Assembly (NCBI GenBank): GCA_007118975.1
Contig: SKQO01000016.1
Coordinates: 1-64,000 of the forward strand
Length of the DNA: 64,000 nt
DNA from: Halobacteriales archaeon
Lineage (GTDB): Archaea; Halobacteriota; Halobacteria; Halobacteriales; SKNY01
Reading direction: 5' to 3'
Both the position numbers and the translations under genes were made by a program. Shown here in pieces: positions 8,330 to 17,059 of the stretch (positions are counted from its first letter, which is position 1; every line of letters begins with the position of its first letter). The notes below the pieces were generated by a model. The model did not search any database. It saw nothing but the letters and a program-made list of their open reading frames with translations, and was not told where the DNA came from.

Positions 8330-8803
8330 GGACAGCGATCTTCCCGTGCGTCACTGACCACGCCCCGCCCGGGACCACGTGATCGGACAAGAACATGACA
8401 GCGTGATCGCCGAGCCTGTCGATGAAGTAAAACGACTCTGGGCGTTCCGTGGTCCGCCAGTAGAGCTGTTCGCTGACGAAGTCATACAACGTCATCTCGA
8501 ACATCCCGGCGCCGAGGCCGGTCCAGATCGTGATTCCCCCTCATGTCCTTGCACCTGTGGTCGAACTCGGCCGACGGGTCGCGTTGCGTTCTCGCAACCA
8601 ACGGGTTGCTCGACGTCAGGACCGCAACTGCGGCGCCGAGGGTTCCACAGTTGACCGGGCGGCGTTTCGAGTCCCTCGATAGCGTGAATCGTGGCCGTGA
8701 GGCAGCGGTGTGCTTCGGCGACGTCCGGGGTTTGCAGGTCCGGTATCGCCTATACGTGGGCTCGAGCCTCCTCATCGATGGGCACCTTCACACGCGACGA
8801 TAA
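8330..8803 (-). pseudogene. Possible decayed gene, unidentified
   Basis: In this 703-bp gap between the reductase and the EamA transporter, the minus strand carries protein-like segments in successive frames. They read about EARAHV-stop-AIPDLQTPDVAEAHRCLTATI, then NCGTLGAAVAVLTSSNP, then GITIWTGLGAGMFEMTLYDFVSEQLYWRTTERPESF. The last piece is strongly protein-like, with balanced acidic and aromatic residues, and ends by running antisense into the reductase. The order is colinear and would need one stop suppressed and two frame changes, which is what a frameshifted old gene looks like. I could not name the family. The rest of the gap, to 9024, shows nothing I can support. Confidence 0.3.
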
Positions 8804-9024
8804 CTCTCAGTACGTGTTCGGGAGCGCGGGGTAACCGTCTCTCTGCTCGATCCTTCTCACAGTTGAAGCGTGGGGCATTCACAGGGTGTCTGTCGTGATG
8901 TCAATGGTTCCCGATCGGGTGACCCGGCGGGGACTTCGTGTTGATCAGATGGGGAAGTGACTACCGGGCGACGCTTGCAGTCGGTTTCAGTAGCATGATA
9001 TAGCCGTCACCGGCACCTTCTGGC

Positions 9025-9924
9025 GTGTCGAGCGACCCGCGGTTTCCGCCGAGTGTCGGCCTGGCCACGGCAATCCTCGCCATCAGCACCGGCGCGATCC
9101 TCGTCCGATGGAGCGAGGCCCCCAGCACAGTGGCCGCTTTCTACCGGGTGTTGTTCACCGGGCTTCCGCTCCTGCCGATCGCATTCTGGCGGTACCGGGC
9201 CCATTTCGGGAGGATTACCTCCCGTGACGCGCTTTTTGCGACCCTTGCCGGGATCGCCCTTGCGCTTCATTTCGCAGCCTGGTTCGAGAGCCTTTCGTGG
9301 ACGAGTGTGGCCGCCAGCGTGACGCTCGTGCAAGCTCAACCGCTTTTCGTTGCAATCGGGGCGTGGCTCCTCCTGCGGGAGCGGCTCACCGGTCGAATGG
9401 TCCTAGGGATTGTAGTTGCCGTCGTCGGGATGGCGGCGATGTCGCTGGCGGATTTCCTCGGCGGAGTGTTGGTCGGTCCCAGACCACTGTACGGGAACGC
9501 CCTCGCATTGTTCGGGGCCGTCATGGCTGCTGGCTACGTCCTGGCTGGTCGGTCGCTGCGCCAGCGCGTGGCACTGGTCCCCTACGTCGTCATCGTGTAC
9601 GGCGTCTGCACGTTCACGCTCTTCGGGATCGTCGCTTTTCAGGGCCACGACTTCACGGGATACCCGGCGCGGGAGTGGCTCATCTTTGCCGGGCTCGCAG
9701 CCGGGCCGGGGTTACTCGGCCATACCGTCATTAACTGGGCGCTCGCGTATCTTGAGTCGAGCGTGGTCTCGGTGTCCCTCCTCGGGGAGCCCATCGGGGC
9801 CAGCATTCTGGCAGTCATATTCCTTGCGGAGTTCCCGACGGCGTACACGATTCTGGGTGCGATCGTGGTACTCGCTGGCATCTACCTGACCGCCTCCGAT
9901 AGCAACCGCGTCACCGACCCGTGA
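9025..9924 (+). CDS. EamA/DMT family transporter
   Basis: A 299-residue membrane protein with ten predicted helices in two homologous EamA halves. The first half starts LATAILAISTGAILVRWSEAPSTVAAFYR and the second starts PLYGNALALFGAVMAAGYVLAGRSLRQR; both end in the typical helix pair, as in EPIGASILAVIFLAEFPTAYTILGAIVVLAGIYL. Family members export metabolites or drugs, and the substrate here is unknown. The start is GTG at 9025 (MSSDPRFPPSVG), which places helix 1 correctly. It is transcribed away from the decayed region upstream and stands alone. Confidence 0.88.
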   Translation: MSSDPRFPPSVGLATAILAISTGAILVRWSEAPSTVAAFYRVLFTGLPLLPIAFWRYRAHFGRITSRDALFATLAGIALALHFAAWFESLSWTSVAASVTLVQAQPLFVAIGAWLLLRERLTGRMVLGIVVAVVGMAAMSLADFLGGVLVGPRPLYGNALALFGAVMAAGYVLAGRSLRQRVALVPYVVIVYGVCTFTLFGIVAFQGHDFTGYPAREWLIFAGLAAGPGLLGHTVINWALAYLESSVVSVSLLGEPIGASILAVIFLAEFPTAYTILGAIVVLAGIYLTASDSNRVTDP

Positions 9925-10139
9925 CCTGCGCACGGTCCAGCTGCTTCGGCTCCCGTACCGAGGTCTCGATCATACCACACTCTCATGATAGCATGAACGC
10001 TCCTCGCAGCGACGGTTGTCCCTCCCTACCCCACGACAAGTAGGTCGACGCCCGATCGGTAGTTTCCGGTCCGCGTCGGTCAACGAGGTGGGAGCTAACC
10101 ACCATTAGACAGAAGTATGGGTAGCCCGTTCCCTCTCTG

Positions 10140-10355
10140 ATGGGGAAGGCCACCTTCGAGGTGTACCAGGACCGGGCGGATGAATGGCGCTGGCGGCTCG
10201 TACACGACAACGGGAACATCATCGCTGACAGCGGCGAGGGGTACGCCAGCCGACAGAAATGCGAACAGGGACTGACTAGCGTGAAGACCAACGCGCCGGA
10301 AGCGGCTGTCCGGGTCGTAACTAACCCGACCGGTGGGCTCGAGGACTCACCATAA
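10140..10355 (+). CDS. DUF1508 (YegP-like) small protein, HVO_2922 type
   Basis: A 71-residue protein with one complete YegP/DUF1508 unit: ATFEVYQDRADEWRWRLVHDNGNIIADSGEGYASRQKCEQGLTSVKTNAP. These units form a small beta-beta-alpha-type fold; haloarchaea usually carry a single-unit version like this one, while bacteria often have two units. The molecular role is not established. The start is the ATG at 10140, with family length and spacing normal. It is monocistronic between the EamA transporter and a convergent P-loop ATPase gene. The 215-bp stretch upstream of it shows no other gene. Confidence 0.85.
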   Translation: MGKATFEVYQDRADEWRWRLVHDNGNIIADSGEGYASRQKCEQGLTSVKTNAPEAAVRVVTNPTGGLEDSP

Positions 10356-10433
10356 CCGGTTCACCACCGATTCATTCGTGGATTGGGCAATGTCCGATGT
10401 GCGGATTCTGGGGAATCCCGGCTGCACCACGCA

Positions 10434-11243
10434 TCACGCTCTGGTTCCCAGGTGATCCCATGCCACCTCATACGCCTCCCGGTAGGCTCTCGCGATGTCG
10501 GCGGGCGATTTGCGTGCCGCCCCGGTCAGTGGCGGTAGATCGACTGTCTCGAGTGACGATAGACCGGCAATCACGTCTTCGACGATCGGCTCCATTGTTC
10601 CCTCACGAGCCCGGCGGGGAATGTTCTTACATGCCTCTTCGTATCTATTGCCGTCGAAATATCGAACGCGCCCCGGCTCCACCGCTGCGACGATATCGAA
10701 GGACAGGGTTTGCACCGGAGCCGCGATGTCACCGTAGGACTCGACGACGAGGCCGTTCTCGGTTGCGACCTGTGCTTCCCAGCGTTCGAGCAACGGAATG
10801 TAGTGTTCCTCGACGACCTCGTTCATTTCACGGATCGATGTTACCTCCACTGCTCCCTCGAGCGGGAGGGCTCGGCGAAGCTCCGCCGGCAGTTCAACGG
10901 TAGCATTCACAACGTGGGTCTCGCCGGCGCGGTCGACAAGGAATTCTCGATACGGTCGGTCGTGCATGCCACCGGCAGGCTCGAAGGACGGGCCCCAGAG
11001 TCGATGAATCGGATTAATATACTTCAATGAGGACGCGTCCGGTTGGGCCCGTGCTAGCAATCTGGTGTCCTTCCCGACGAGGAGACCCTCGTCCAGGGTT
11101 TTCCGATACGCGTCGTGGTCGTACCATCTGTCGTTTCCCGCGCGGGGTTTGTAGGCTCGCAACCCCGTCGCGGAAACCAACCCTCGGGTGAACGTCGTTT
11201 TGCCGGCGTCGAGCTGTCGAACGCCGACCACGAGGATTCGCAT
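10434..11243 (-). CDS. Predicted P-loop ATPase/GTPase
   Basis: A 269-residue protein with an N-terminal Walker-A-like loop, MRILVVGVRQLDAGKTTF (G-x-x-x-x-G-K-T variant), in the arrangement seen in dethiobiotin-synthetase-like and MinD-like P-loop NTPases. The middle holds YKPRAGNDRWYDHDAY and a DRAGETHVVNATVEL segment. I take it as an uncharacterised archaeal ATPase or GTPase and cannot name a pathway. The start is the ATG at 11243; the frame extends upstream to 11333 but that part is basic and lacks conservation. It is convergent with the DUF1508 gene. Confidence is high for a real gene and low for function. Confidence 0.75.
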   Translation of the reverse strand: MRILVVGVRQLDAGKTTFTRGLVSATGLRAYKPRAGNDRWYDHDAYRKTLDEGLLVGKDTRLLARAQPDASSLKYINPIHRLWGPSFEPAGGMHDRPYREFLVDRAGETHVVNATVELPAELRRALPLEGAVEVTSIREMNEVVEEHYIPLLERWEAQVATENGLVVESYGDIAAPVQTLSFDIVAAVEPGRVRYFDGNRYEEACKNIPRRAREGTMEPIVEDVIAGLSSLETVDLPPLTGAARKSPADIARAYREAYEVAWDHLGTRA

Positions 11244-11979
11244 CGGGCGAACGGTCACTGCTCGATCGACAAACCGGCATCGGAACGGCCTGACCGGACG
11301 GTCCTTCTTGCCCACGCGATCCCGTTGGCTCAACTTTGTAGCGAACTTGAGGTGTCATCGCCTACCGCTGGGTGGTGTCGTGAATTCCCACCGGCACAAC
11401 ACATCGAGTGATTCCAGGACGATAGTGGATTTTCCGATCGAGTTGGGCTTCATGCTCTGTCGGTGCTGGAACGGTGCTTCCGAGCGGGGTACGCCCAGTA
11501 CTTGCCGACATAGCGGGCGTGACCGATCAAAGACCACGATGATCGATACCGTCAATCGACACGACGTCCCATGCCTCATCTGGAACCGCCCCGGTTCGTC
11601 ACGTGTGTTTCATCTATACTCGACTCGGGTTGCTCCTCCAGTTCGTGACAATCGTCGAGGCAAGAATGGATCTCGCGAGTGTCGCCAAACCGGGGTGATC
11701 ATCTCGGTGATCGCTGCCGGGTCCTTCCGGTGTGGCATCCCAGGGCCGAACCAACAATCCAGCCGGGTACGTATTCATCGCGTACAGGGTGTTGGTTCGC
11801 TCAGCAAGGTGCCGATCATGTTGCTCTGCGAGCTGTGGTTGGTGTCAGCCACGAATGGCTAAGGCCGGGAGGTCCGAGTTGACTCGGATGATCGGCGGAA
11901 CTCCGATCGACTGCCACCTCCACGTTGGCCGGCCACGCCATTCGGGGTAGTGCAGCAATCATCCACTATCTGCTTTCGA
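11244..11979. other. Intergenic region, 736 bp, probably decayed
   Basis: No intact gene is supported. The long plus frame here (224 codons from 11188) is basic and unlike haloarchaeal protein. Minus-strand segments near 11590-11690 read DTREIHSCLDDCHELEEQPESS, which is acidic and protein-like but not assignable. A 20-codon amidohydrolase-like start lies at 11888-11950 and is listed separately. This resembles ground where one or more genes have been erased. Confidence 0.4.
11888..11950 (+). pseudogene. Amidohydrolase N-terminal fragment
   Basis: The frame MIGGTPIDCHLHVGRPRHSG followed by TAG matches the typical first strand and metal motif of amidohydrolases (I-D-x-H-x-H-x-G). It stops after 20 codons, and the next 30 bases run into the 3' end of the LysE gene, so only the beginning of a gene could remain. 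Twenty residues are few and a chance match is possible. Confidence 0.25.
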
Positions 11980-12666
11980 TCATCGGATGTACCCGACTGC
12001 GTCGACTAGAAAGATCAGCCCAAAGCTGGCGAGAATGATCGCGCTGAGTCCGGAAATCAGTGGCGCGAACGCCTCAATCCGACGCTCTGCCACGACGAGT
12101 GCCGCCGGATACACGATCACCCAGATGAGGATCCCGCCGAAAAAGCCCAGGACAAGAGCGGCGCTACCGGTCTGGACGGCAACCGCACCGGAGAGATCAA
12201 TCACTTGTTGGGTCGTCGCCGGGAGATGGCTGAAAATGTCGAGTTCTCCCGGTCGGAGCAGCCCAACACCGATAGTGAGCCAAAACAGGATCTGATACGG
12301 ATTGGTCAGGGCGAGCACCGACGCTTTTGAGAACCCTTTCGAATCCATGTCTGGGCCACCGTCCGACCGGAACGTTGCCCGGGCGCCTAGCAGGGCGCCG
12401 TAGGCAAAATACAACATCAACAGCCCACCGAACCCGATCATCACCCCACGGACCGTCGGAAACCGGCCGACGACGGAGACGACGCCGATCAGCGCCATCG
12501 CGAAGAAGACGACATCGGCGGTCATCGCTCCCAACCCGGCCCGGACGCCTGCGGTCCAGCCGCGCAGGACGCTCTCTTCGGCAATAATTGCGTTCATCGG
12601 GCCGGGTGGCGCAGCCAGGGCGAGGCCGAAGAGCATCCCGGCGATCAAGGTGACCCCGAGCGTCAC
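11980..12666 (-). CDS. LysE/RhtB family exporter
   Basis: A 228-residue membrane protein with six predicted helices. The LysE signature is clear in helix 1-2, GLALAAPPGPMNAIIAEESVLRGWTAGVRAGLGAMTAD, followed by the helix-4 region SVLALTNPYQILFWLTIGVGLL. Family members export amino acids or related small molecules across the cytoplasmic membrane; the substrate is unknown. The ORF track extends the start to 12771, but the extra residues are cysteine- and arginine-rich. I chose the GTG at 12666, which gives VTLGVTLIAGML just before helix 1. A later ATG at 12633 is also possible. Confidence 0.83.
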   Translation of the reverse strand: MTLGVTLIAGMLFGLALAAPPGPMNAIIAEESVLRGWTAGVRAGLGAMTADVVFFAMALIGVVSVVGRFPTVRGVMIGFGGLLMLYFAYGALLGARATFRSDGGPDMDSKGFSKASVLALTNPYQILFWLTIGVGLLRPGELDIFSHLPATTQQVIDLSGAVAVQTGSAALVLGFFGGILIWVIVYPAALVVAERRIEAFAPLISGLSAIILASFGLIFLVDAVGYIR

Positions 12667-13028
12667 TGGTTGGGAACAGCAGTCCTGGTGCGAAAAGAAA
12701 CACGTTCTCGGCCGTGAGATGGATCCACGCCGTTGCAATACTGGAGGTGGACACTTGCGAGACCGGATCATCGAACGACGCTTCTCCAGGGCGGCCGGCT
12801 ACGAGGATAAAGACATCCCTAACCAGATTCGGTACACGACACTGTTCGCCGTTCGATAAGTGAGAGGTCGATAGCTGTGTGTCTCGTTGTTGTTCCGAAT
12901 CTTGGCAGAGCGACAGTAAGGTCTACAGAGCCTCCATCAATGATTTCGACCACTCGCATTTGGACACTGATCCCGCCAGCGGCGCTATACCCTTCATGAC
13001 CAAAGCTCCGATGACCTACGCCGGATTT
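12667..13028. other. Intergenic region, 362 bp
   Basis: Between the divergently placed start of the LysE exporter and the 3' end of the 186-residue unknown. I see only short basic frames and no recognisable family. The base composition becomes visibly more AT-rich towards 13028, where the lower-GC patch begins. Confidence 0.4.
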
Positions 13029-13589
13029 TCAGTAATTCGTAACTTTCGCTTGGATTCGACCGTCATCGATGGGATCTTGCTGCTGGTCAAAATAGTTGGC
13101 AAGTTCGTCATTTGGAACGTCGTCGCTCCGCTGGAGGTACGCAATTTCCGTAAGTGAGAGTGATTTCCCTGTTCGGAGCTTTTGCAGAACTTCTTTCGTA
13201 GAAAGCGAGTGGTAGGTCAGCTCCAGGTCCACGATAGCTGCCCGATTGTTGCGCGCTTCTGCCACGTTGACAGCTTCCATGAGGATATCGTCGAACTCGA
13301 GGTCGGTCATATCAATTCCAGCATAAAGAAAAGCCATCGCCGACACAACCGCATCCAAGGCGTCGGCCCCTTCCATCTCCTGTAGCCGCTTCTCGAAGAT
13401 CAATTCCCGATCATGGGTTTCAAGCCGTTCCATCAGCAGCTCGAAGTCCAACAACGCTTGGTAGATACGTTCGCGGATGCGGGCGCGTGCATTTCGCTCT
13501 GATTGGATACTTTCGTATTCGGTCTCGCCTCGCAGGAATGCCCGATCGGCTGGGCTGAGTATTCCTCGATCTCGCTCGTTGCTGATCAT
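13029..13589 (-). CDS. Conserved haloarchaeal protein of unknown function
   Basis: A 186-residue acidic soluble protein. The opening ISNERDRGILSPADRAFLRGETEYESIQSERNARARIRERIYQALLDFELL is a pattern I recognise from many haloarchaeal genomes and plasmids, where it often occurs in several copies. It is not assigned a function. The N-terminal third looks helical with a basic R-x-R-x-R face, suggesting nucleic-acid contact, though that is only inference. It is divergent from the PCNA gene with an AT-rich 99-bp gap, and both genes have lower GC and more A/T-ending codons than their neighbours, so they may have arrived together. The start is the ATG at 13589. Confidence 0.75.
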   Translation of the reverse strand: MISNERDRGILSPADRAFLRGETEYESIQSERNARARIRERIYQALLDFELLMERLETHDRELIFEKRLQEMEGADALDAVVSAMAFLYAGIDMTDLEFDDILMEAVNVAEARNNRAAIVDLELTYHSLSTKEVLQKLRTGKSLSLTEIAYLQRSDDVPNDELANYFDQQQDPIDDGRIQAKVTNY

Positions 13590-13688
13590 ACTCGGTTACA
13601 CATGATATTGAATTTTCTAACTTTAAGAAATAATCGGTTACGGATTATCAGTCAAATTTGTGAAAAAATGCTTATGTGTTCCGAAATG
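13590..13688. promoter_or_regulatory. Divergent AT-rich promoter region
   Basis: An unusually AT-rich gap separates the unknown gene (minus) from PCNA (plus). It contains ttgaattttctaactttaa on the left, and caaatttgtgaaaaaatg ending about 25 nt before the PCNA start codons, which could serve as TATA elements for two leaderless transcripts. Confidence 0.5.
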
Positions 13689-14447
13689 ATGGCTCAGGAT
13701 ATGCTTGAGGCGACGATTGAGCCATCAACATTGAAAGAGACGTTCGAACCGGCCGATGTCATCGTGAATGAATGTCGACTCCACCTCACTGATGATGGGC
13801 TCTGGTTACGGGCGGCCGATCCCGCTATCGTCGCTACAGTAGAGGTTCATCTGGAGGCGAACGCCTTCGAATCGTATCGGGCCGATGACGGGGTGATTGG
13901 CGTCAATGTCTCTCGGCTGATCGAGGTTGCGAAATTGGCGAGCAATGATGAGATGGTTGACCTCGAGATCAGCACAAAGACCAACCAACTGGTGGTCGAA
14001 AGCGATGGGTTGGAATATTCGCTTGCACTCCTGGATACCGACACTCTTCGCAAAGAGCCGGAGGTTCCCTCGGAACTCAATCTTCCGGCGGAGGTGGTCA
14101 TGGAAGGCACATACCTCGATCGAGGTATCCGAGCCGCGGAAATGGTCTCCGACCACCTTCGAATACGCATTGAAGAGGACGGCGACACGTTTTACCTGGA
14201 AGCAACGGGTGACACTGATCAGACCCGCTTGGAACTGGATGAGCAGGAGCTGTCGTCGCTTTCCGCTGGCCGGGCAGAATCTCTCTTCTCACTGCAGTAT
14301 CTGGAGGCAATAAACAAGTCGGTTCCGGCTGAGGGATTGGTTACTCTCGAATGCGGCGAGGAGCTCCCAGCTCGGATACAGTACGATATCGATGGCTCGG
14401 GACCGGCGGTCACGTACCTTCTGGCGCCAAGACTTCAGCAGGCCTGA
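13689..14447 (+). CDS. pcn: DNA sliding clamp PCNA, divergent copy
   Basis: A 252-residue PCNA-fold protein, which would form a homotrimeric ring around DNA and tether polymerase, ligase and FEN1. Against Haloferax PCNA as I recall it, the colinear blocks are NECRLHLTDDGLWLRAADPAIVATVEVHL, AFESYRADDGVIGVNVSRLIEV, EGTYLDRGIRAAEMVSDHLRIRI and the C-terminal ITYMLAPRIQ-like VTYLLAPRLQ. Many positions between them differ, more than I would expect for the main chromosomal clamp. The interdomain loop reads DTDTLRKEPEVPS. Starts at 13686, 13689 or 13701 are possible; the MLEATIEP strand begins at 13701. Codon use is less GC-biased than in flanking genes. It may be a second clamp from a plasmid or virus, or simply a divergent sole copy. 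Confidence 0.85.
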   Translation: MAQDMLEATIEPSTLKETFEPADVIVNECRLHLTDDGLWLRAADPAIVATVEVHLEANAFESYRADDGVIGVNVSRLIEVAKLASNDEMVDLEISTKTNQLVVESDGLEYSLALLDTDTLRKEPEVPSELNLPAEVVMEGTYLDRGIRAAEMVSDHLRIRIEEDGDTFYLEATGDTDQTRLELDEQELSSLSAGRAESLFSLQYLEAINKSVPAEGLVTLECGEELPARIQYDIDGSGPAVTYLLAPRLQQA

Positions 14448-14661
14448 GCACCAAAAACCATGGTCACACCATCGACCGACCGCTTCGAACCGAAGCGACA
14501 CTGGAGCTGGGCGACCGAGGAACTTACAGGACAAAAACCGTCCCGTGATGAGGCGTTAGAACGTGATGGTTAGTATGACGCGTTTGACGTTCGCCGTCCC
14601 TGTGAAATGAAAGAACACGATCTCCACCTCACGGACAGTGGAGTCATCCGAGCGCTTGATC

Positions 14662-14683
14662 TATATTAACGGCTTTTAATATA
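14662..14683. repeat. Perfect inverted repeat TATATTAA-N6-TTAATATA
   Basis: An 8-bp perfect inverted repeat (tatattaa, spacer cggctt, ttaatata). It sits in the PCNA-to-peptidase gap immediately before a very GC-rich segment. As AT-rich dyads go in this genome it stands out. It could be an operator, a pair of back-to-back TATA boxes, or the promoter of the proposed RNA. Confidence 0.6.
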
Positions 14684-14699
14684 CCTAAAGAATAACGGG

Positions 14700-14822
14700 C
14701 CACATCCCCGGCTCCGTCGGCGCCCGGGGCGCGCCCCACAACCCCGGCGGCATAGTGGGGATAGCGAGGCCAAACGGCGAAATGGGGGCAACTCCCGGGT
14801 TCCACCCCTGCACAACATAGTA
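14700..14822 (+). ncRNA. Candidate structured non-coding RNA
   Basis: A roughly 120-bp segment much richer in G and C than either flank and bounded on both sides by AT-rich sequence. Possible helices are CCCCGG pairing with CCGGGG, CCCCAC with GTGGGG across a 15-nt loop, and GGG-ttcca-CCC. Parts resemble tRNA arms (gggttcca, gaggccaaacggcg), but no acceptor stem closes, so it is not a normal tRNA. An upstream ttttaatata box lies about 25-30 nt before the segment, suitable for transcription on the plus strand. The strand is a guess. A translated version (HIPGSVGARGAPHNPGG) matches nothing I know. Confidence 0.35.
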
Positions 14823-14895
14823 CGAAGGCCGTCTGCTAATATCTTATGAATGACACATCGTTTCGTTTAAGCAACCGTTCCAAGTGGATCCATTG

Positions 14896-16629
14896 ATGTC
14901 TACTCCATACCGGATCGAGTCCTTGATGCGTCTGCCGACGATTTACCGATATCGGGTCTCTCCCGACGGCGAGCGGGTCGCTTTCGTCCGAGATACTGAC
15001 GGGACCAAGGAACTATTCGTTCACGACGCTCGGACTGACTCGATCGAGCAGATCAGTGACGGACACCTCCAACAGACAGCTCCGGGACCGATCATGTGGG
15101 CGCCCAACGGAGACAAACTCTACTTTCAGGAGGCGCCTACCCGTGACACAAAGCGGATCTCGACGATCGATTTGGACGGCAGGACCGACCCTGTACTTGG
15201 CTTCGAGCACGCCGCCACGGTACATCTCGAAGACGTGAGTCCCGATAGCCATCACCTGCTGTATCACTTGCGCGAAACAGGTACTGAACCCCTGGACAGA
15301 GATCTTTTTCTCTACAATCGCGAGACGGACCAGCGAACCCAACTGACGGCGCACGATCCGCCCATCCGATCGCGGAACTTGTTCAGCCCGGATGCGACGC
15401 GAGTTTCCTATCAGGTGTTTCGGCCCGACAACAGCGACGCTTACGTGCTTACGCTTGCGGATAGGAGTGTTCGACAACTCGACCTAGGAGATGGCCCATC
15501 GGACTCGGGCATCGTCGATTGGCATCCAGACGGCGATCGGGTCCTCGTGACCGACGACGCAACCGGGGTGACTCGGCCAGGGGTCTACGATCTTCGGGAC
15601 GACAGCGTGAGGTGGTATGGGAGGAACGAACACTCGGTGTTTCCCTGGGCGTTTCGGCCCGATGGCACGGGGTTTCTCGCCGGCCACTACCGTGAGGTCA
15701 CGACAGTACCGGCCCTCTATACACTTGGGGGCGAGTCGAAGGAACTCCCCCTGCAAGCCGGTGTGGCGGGGTATCCCACGTGGGTTCGGCCCTATCCAGA
15801 GATTTTCCCTGATGCCCGGACAGCGGTGTTCGTGTACGCCACCGAGGCACAGCCACCTGCATTGGTCGCTTGTGATCTGGTCTCCGGGAAAGTCAAGCAA
15901 CTTGTCGAACCAGCATATCGGAAGCTCTCGCGGGAATCATTCGTCGAAGCCGATTACATCACTTACGACTCAATCGATGGGCTGGAGATCGGCGCGCTGC
16001 TCTACCGGGCTCCCACGAACCCATCGCCGGCAATCGTGCATATTCATGGTGGGCCCAGGGCCCGAGCGGAGCGCAACTTCGAGCCCCATGGCAAATACGC
16101 GCAATTCTTCGTCAACTGCGGCTATACGGTGCTCCAGCCGAACTTCCGCGGTTCCACCGGTCGTGGTCGTGACTTTCGGATGCGCATCGAGGGAGATACT
16201 GGTGGCGGCGACGCCGCGGATGTCGCCGAAGGGGCGCGTTGGCTCAGGGACCGAGAGTGGATTGATGATCGACGCATCGGGGTGTTTGGACAGTCTTATG
16301 GCGCCTACGGAGTTTTCACCCAGTTGACCAAACATCCGGACCTGTGGACTGCCGGAATCGCCTGGAACGGTTCGCCCTCTGGGGGCGCTTACGATGCCTT
16401 CCAGCACGTCGACTCGTTCGAAGGACCGCTCTTGATGTTGGCTGGCGAACACGATCCGACACTCGAGGAGATGCGCCTGTTTCGGGACGCACTCGCCGAT
16501 GCGGGATATGACGACGGCATTGATTACCAGTTAGAGTTGCTCGAAGGTGAGGGCCACCACAGCCGGGACCTCGATCATCAAATCGATCGCTTCCGGCGCA
16601 TCCAGTCATTCCTCAATGCGCATGTGTGA
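14896..16629 (+). CDS. S9 family prolyl-oligopeptidase-type peptidase
   Basis: A 577-residue serine peptidase. An N-terminal beta-propeller of about 320 residues (repeated strands such as SPDGERVAFVRDTDGTKELFVHDA and WAPNGDKLYFQE) is followed by a C-terminal alpha/beta-hydrolase domain. The domain boundary lies near VHIHGGPRARAERNF, followed by PNFRGSTGRGRDF. The catalytic triad is visible as Ser in GVFGQSYGAYG, Asp in GEHDPT and His in GEGHHS. It probably trims peptides or acylated amino acids in the cytoplasm; no signal peptide is present. A GTG at 14884 is possible, but a TTTAAG box about 27 nt before ATG 14896 supports that start with a leaderless transcript. Confidence 0.9.
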   Translation: MSTPYRIESLMRLPTIYRYRVSPDGERVAFVRDTDGTKELFVHDARTDSIEQISDGHLQQTAPGPIMWAPNGDKLYFQEAPTRDTKRISTIDLDGRTDPVLGFEHAATVHLEDVSPDSHHLLYHLRETGTEPLDRDLFLYNRETDQRTQLTAHDPPIRSRNLFSPDATRVSYQVFRPDNSDAYVLTLADRSVRQLDLGDGPSDSGIVDWHPDGDRVLVTDDATGVTRPGVYDLRDDSVRWYGRNEHSVFPWAFRPDGTGFLAGHYREVTTVPALYTLGGESKELPLQAGVAGYPTWVRPYPEIFPDARTAVFVYATEAQPPALVACDLVSGKVKQLVEPAYRKLSRESFVEADYITYDSIDGLEIGALLYRAPTNPSPAIVHIHGGPRARAERNFEPHGKYAQFFVNCGYTVLQPNFRGSTGRGRDFRMRIEGDTGGGDAADVAEGARWLRDREWIDDRRIGVFGQSYGAYGVFTQLTKHPDLWTAGIAWNGSPSGGAYDAFQHVDSFEGPLLMLAGEHDPTLEEMRLFRDALADAGYDDGIDYQLELLEGEGHHSRDLDHQIDRFRRIQSFLNAHV

Positions 16630-17059
16630 GACGTCGCACCGGTATTACACCGTCGGCGCGGGTTAGTCACCATCGCCGTCGCCGACCAATCGACGCCATG
16701 ATATCAACGAGTGTTGGGCCAGTGTCATTGGACATGCCTCACCACGAAATATTCGTGGCGCCGACGACCGGACCTATTACCCAGTGAGCCATCGGTATCG
16801 ACGCACAAATGTGAGTGCATATCTACGCAAAGATTGGCCGAGTGCACGATCGCAATGATTCACTCGGGGTAGAGAAGTTGCAGTCGACGACCCGGTGTTT
16901 TACGACCAGGGAACGGTGTGTACAAAGCAGGATGTCCGGGCCTCGCCTGGGGACTTCGATCTGTCACTTTCGATTGCAAACGCCGGTGGTTGCCACCCAT
17001 CCATGCCGGTAACAGCTTCCACTCTACGCAGAAAAAGAGAGGGTCTCAACCGTCGGGAG
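16630..17059. other. Intergenic region, 430 bp
   Basis: Between the S9 peptidase and the P-type ATPase remnant. Only short basic frames occur on either strand and none is recognisable. Part of it may be the old 3' flank of the decayed ATPase gene. Confidence 0.4.

Noticed and set aside
14735-14815. tRNA gene in the GC-rich segment
   Set aside because: gaggccaaacggcg and gggttcca look like D- and T-arms, but no 7-bp acceptor stem or anticodon arm can be drawn on either strand.
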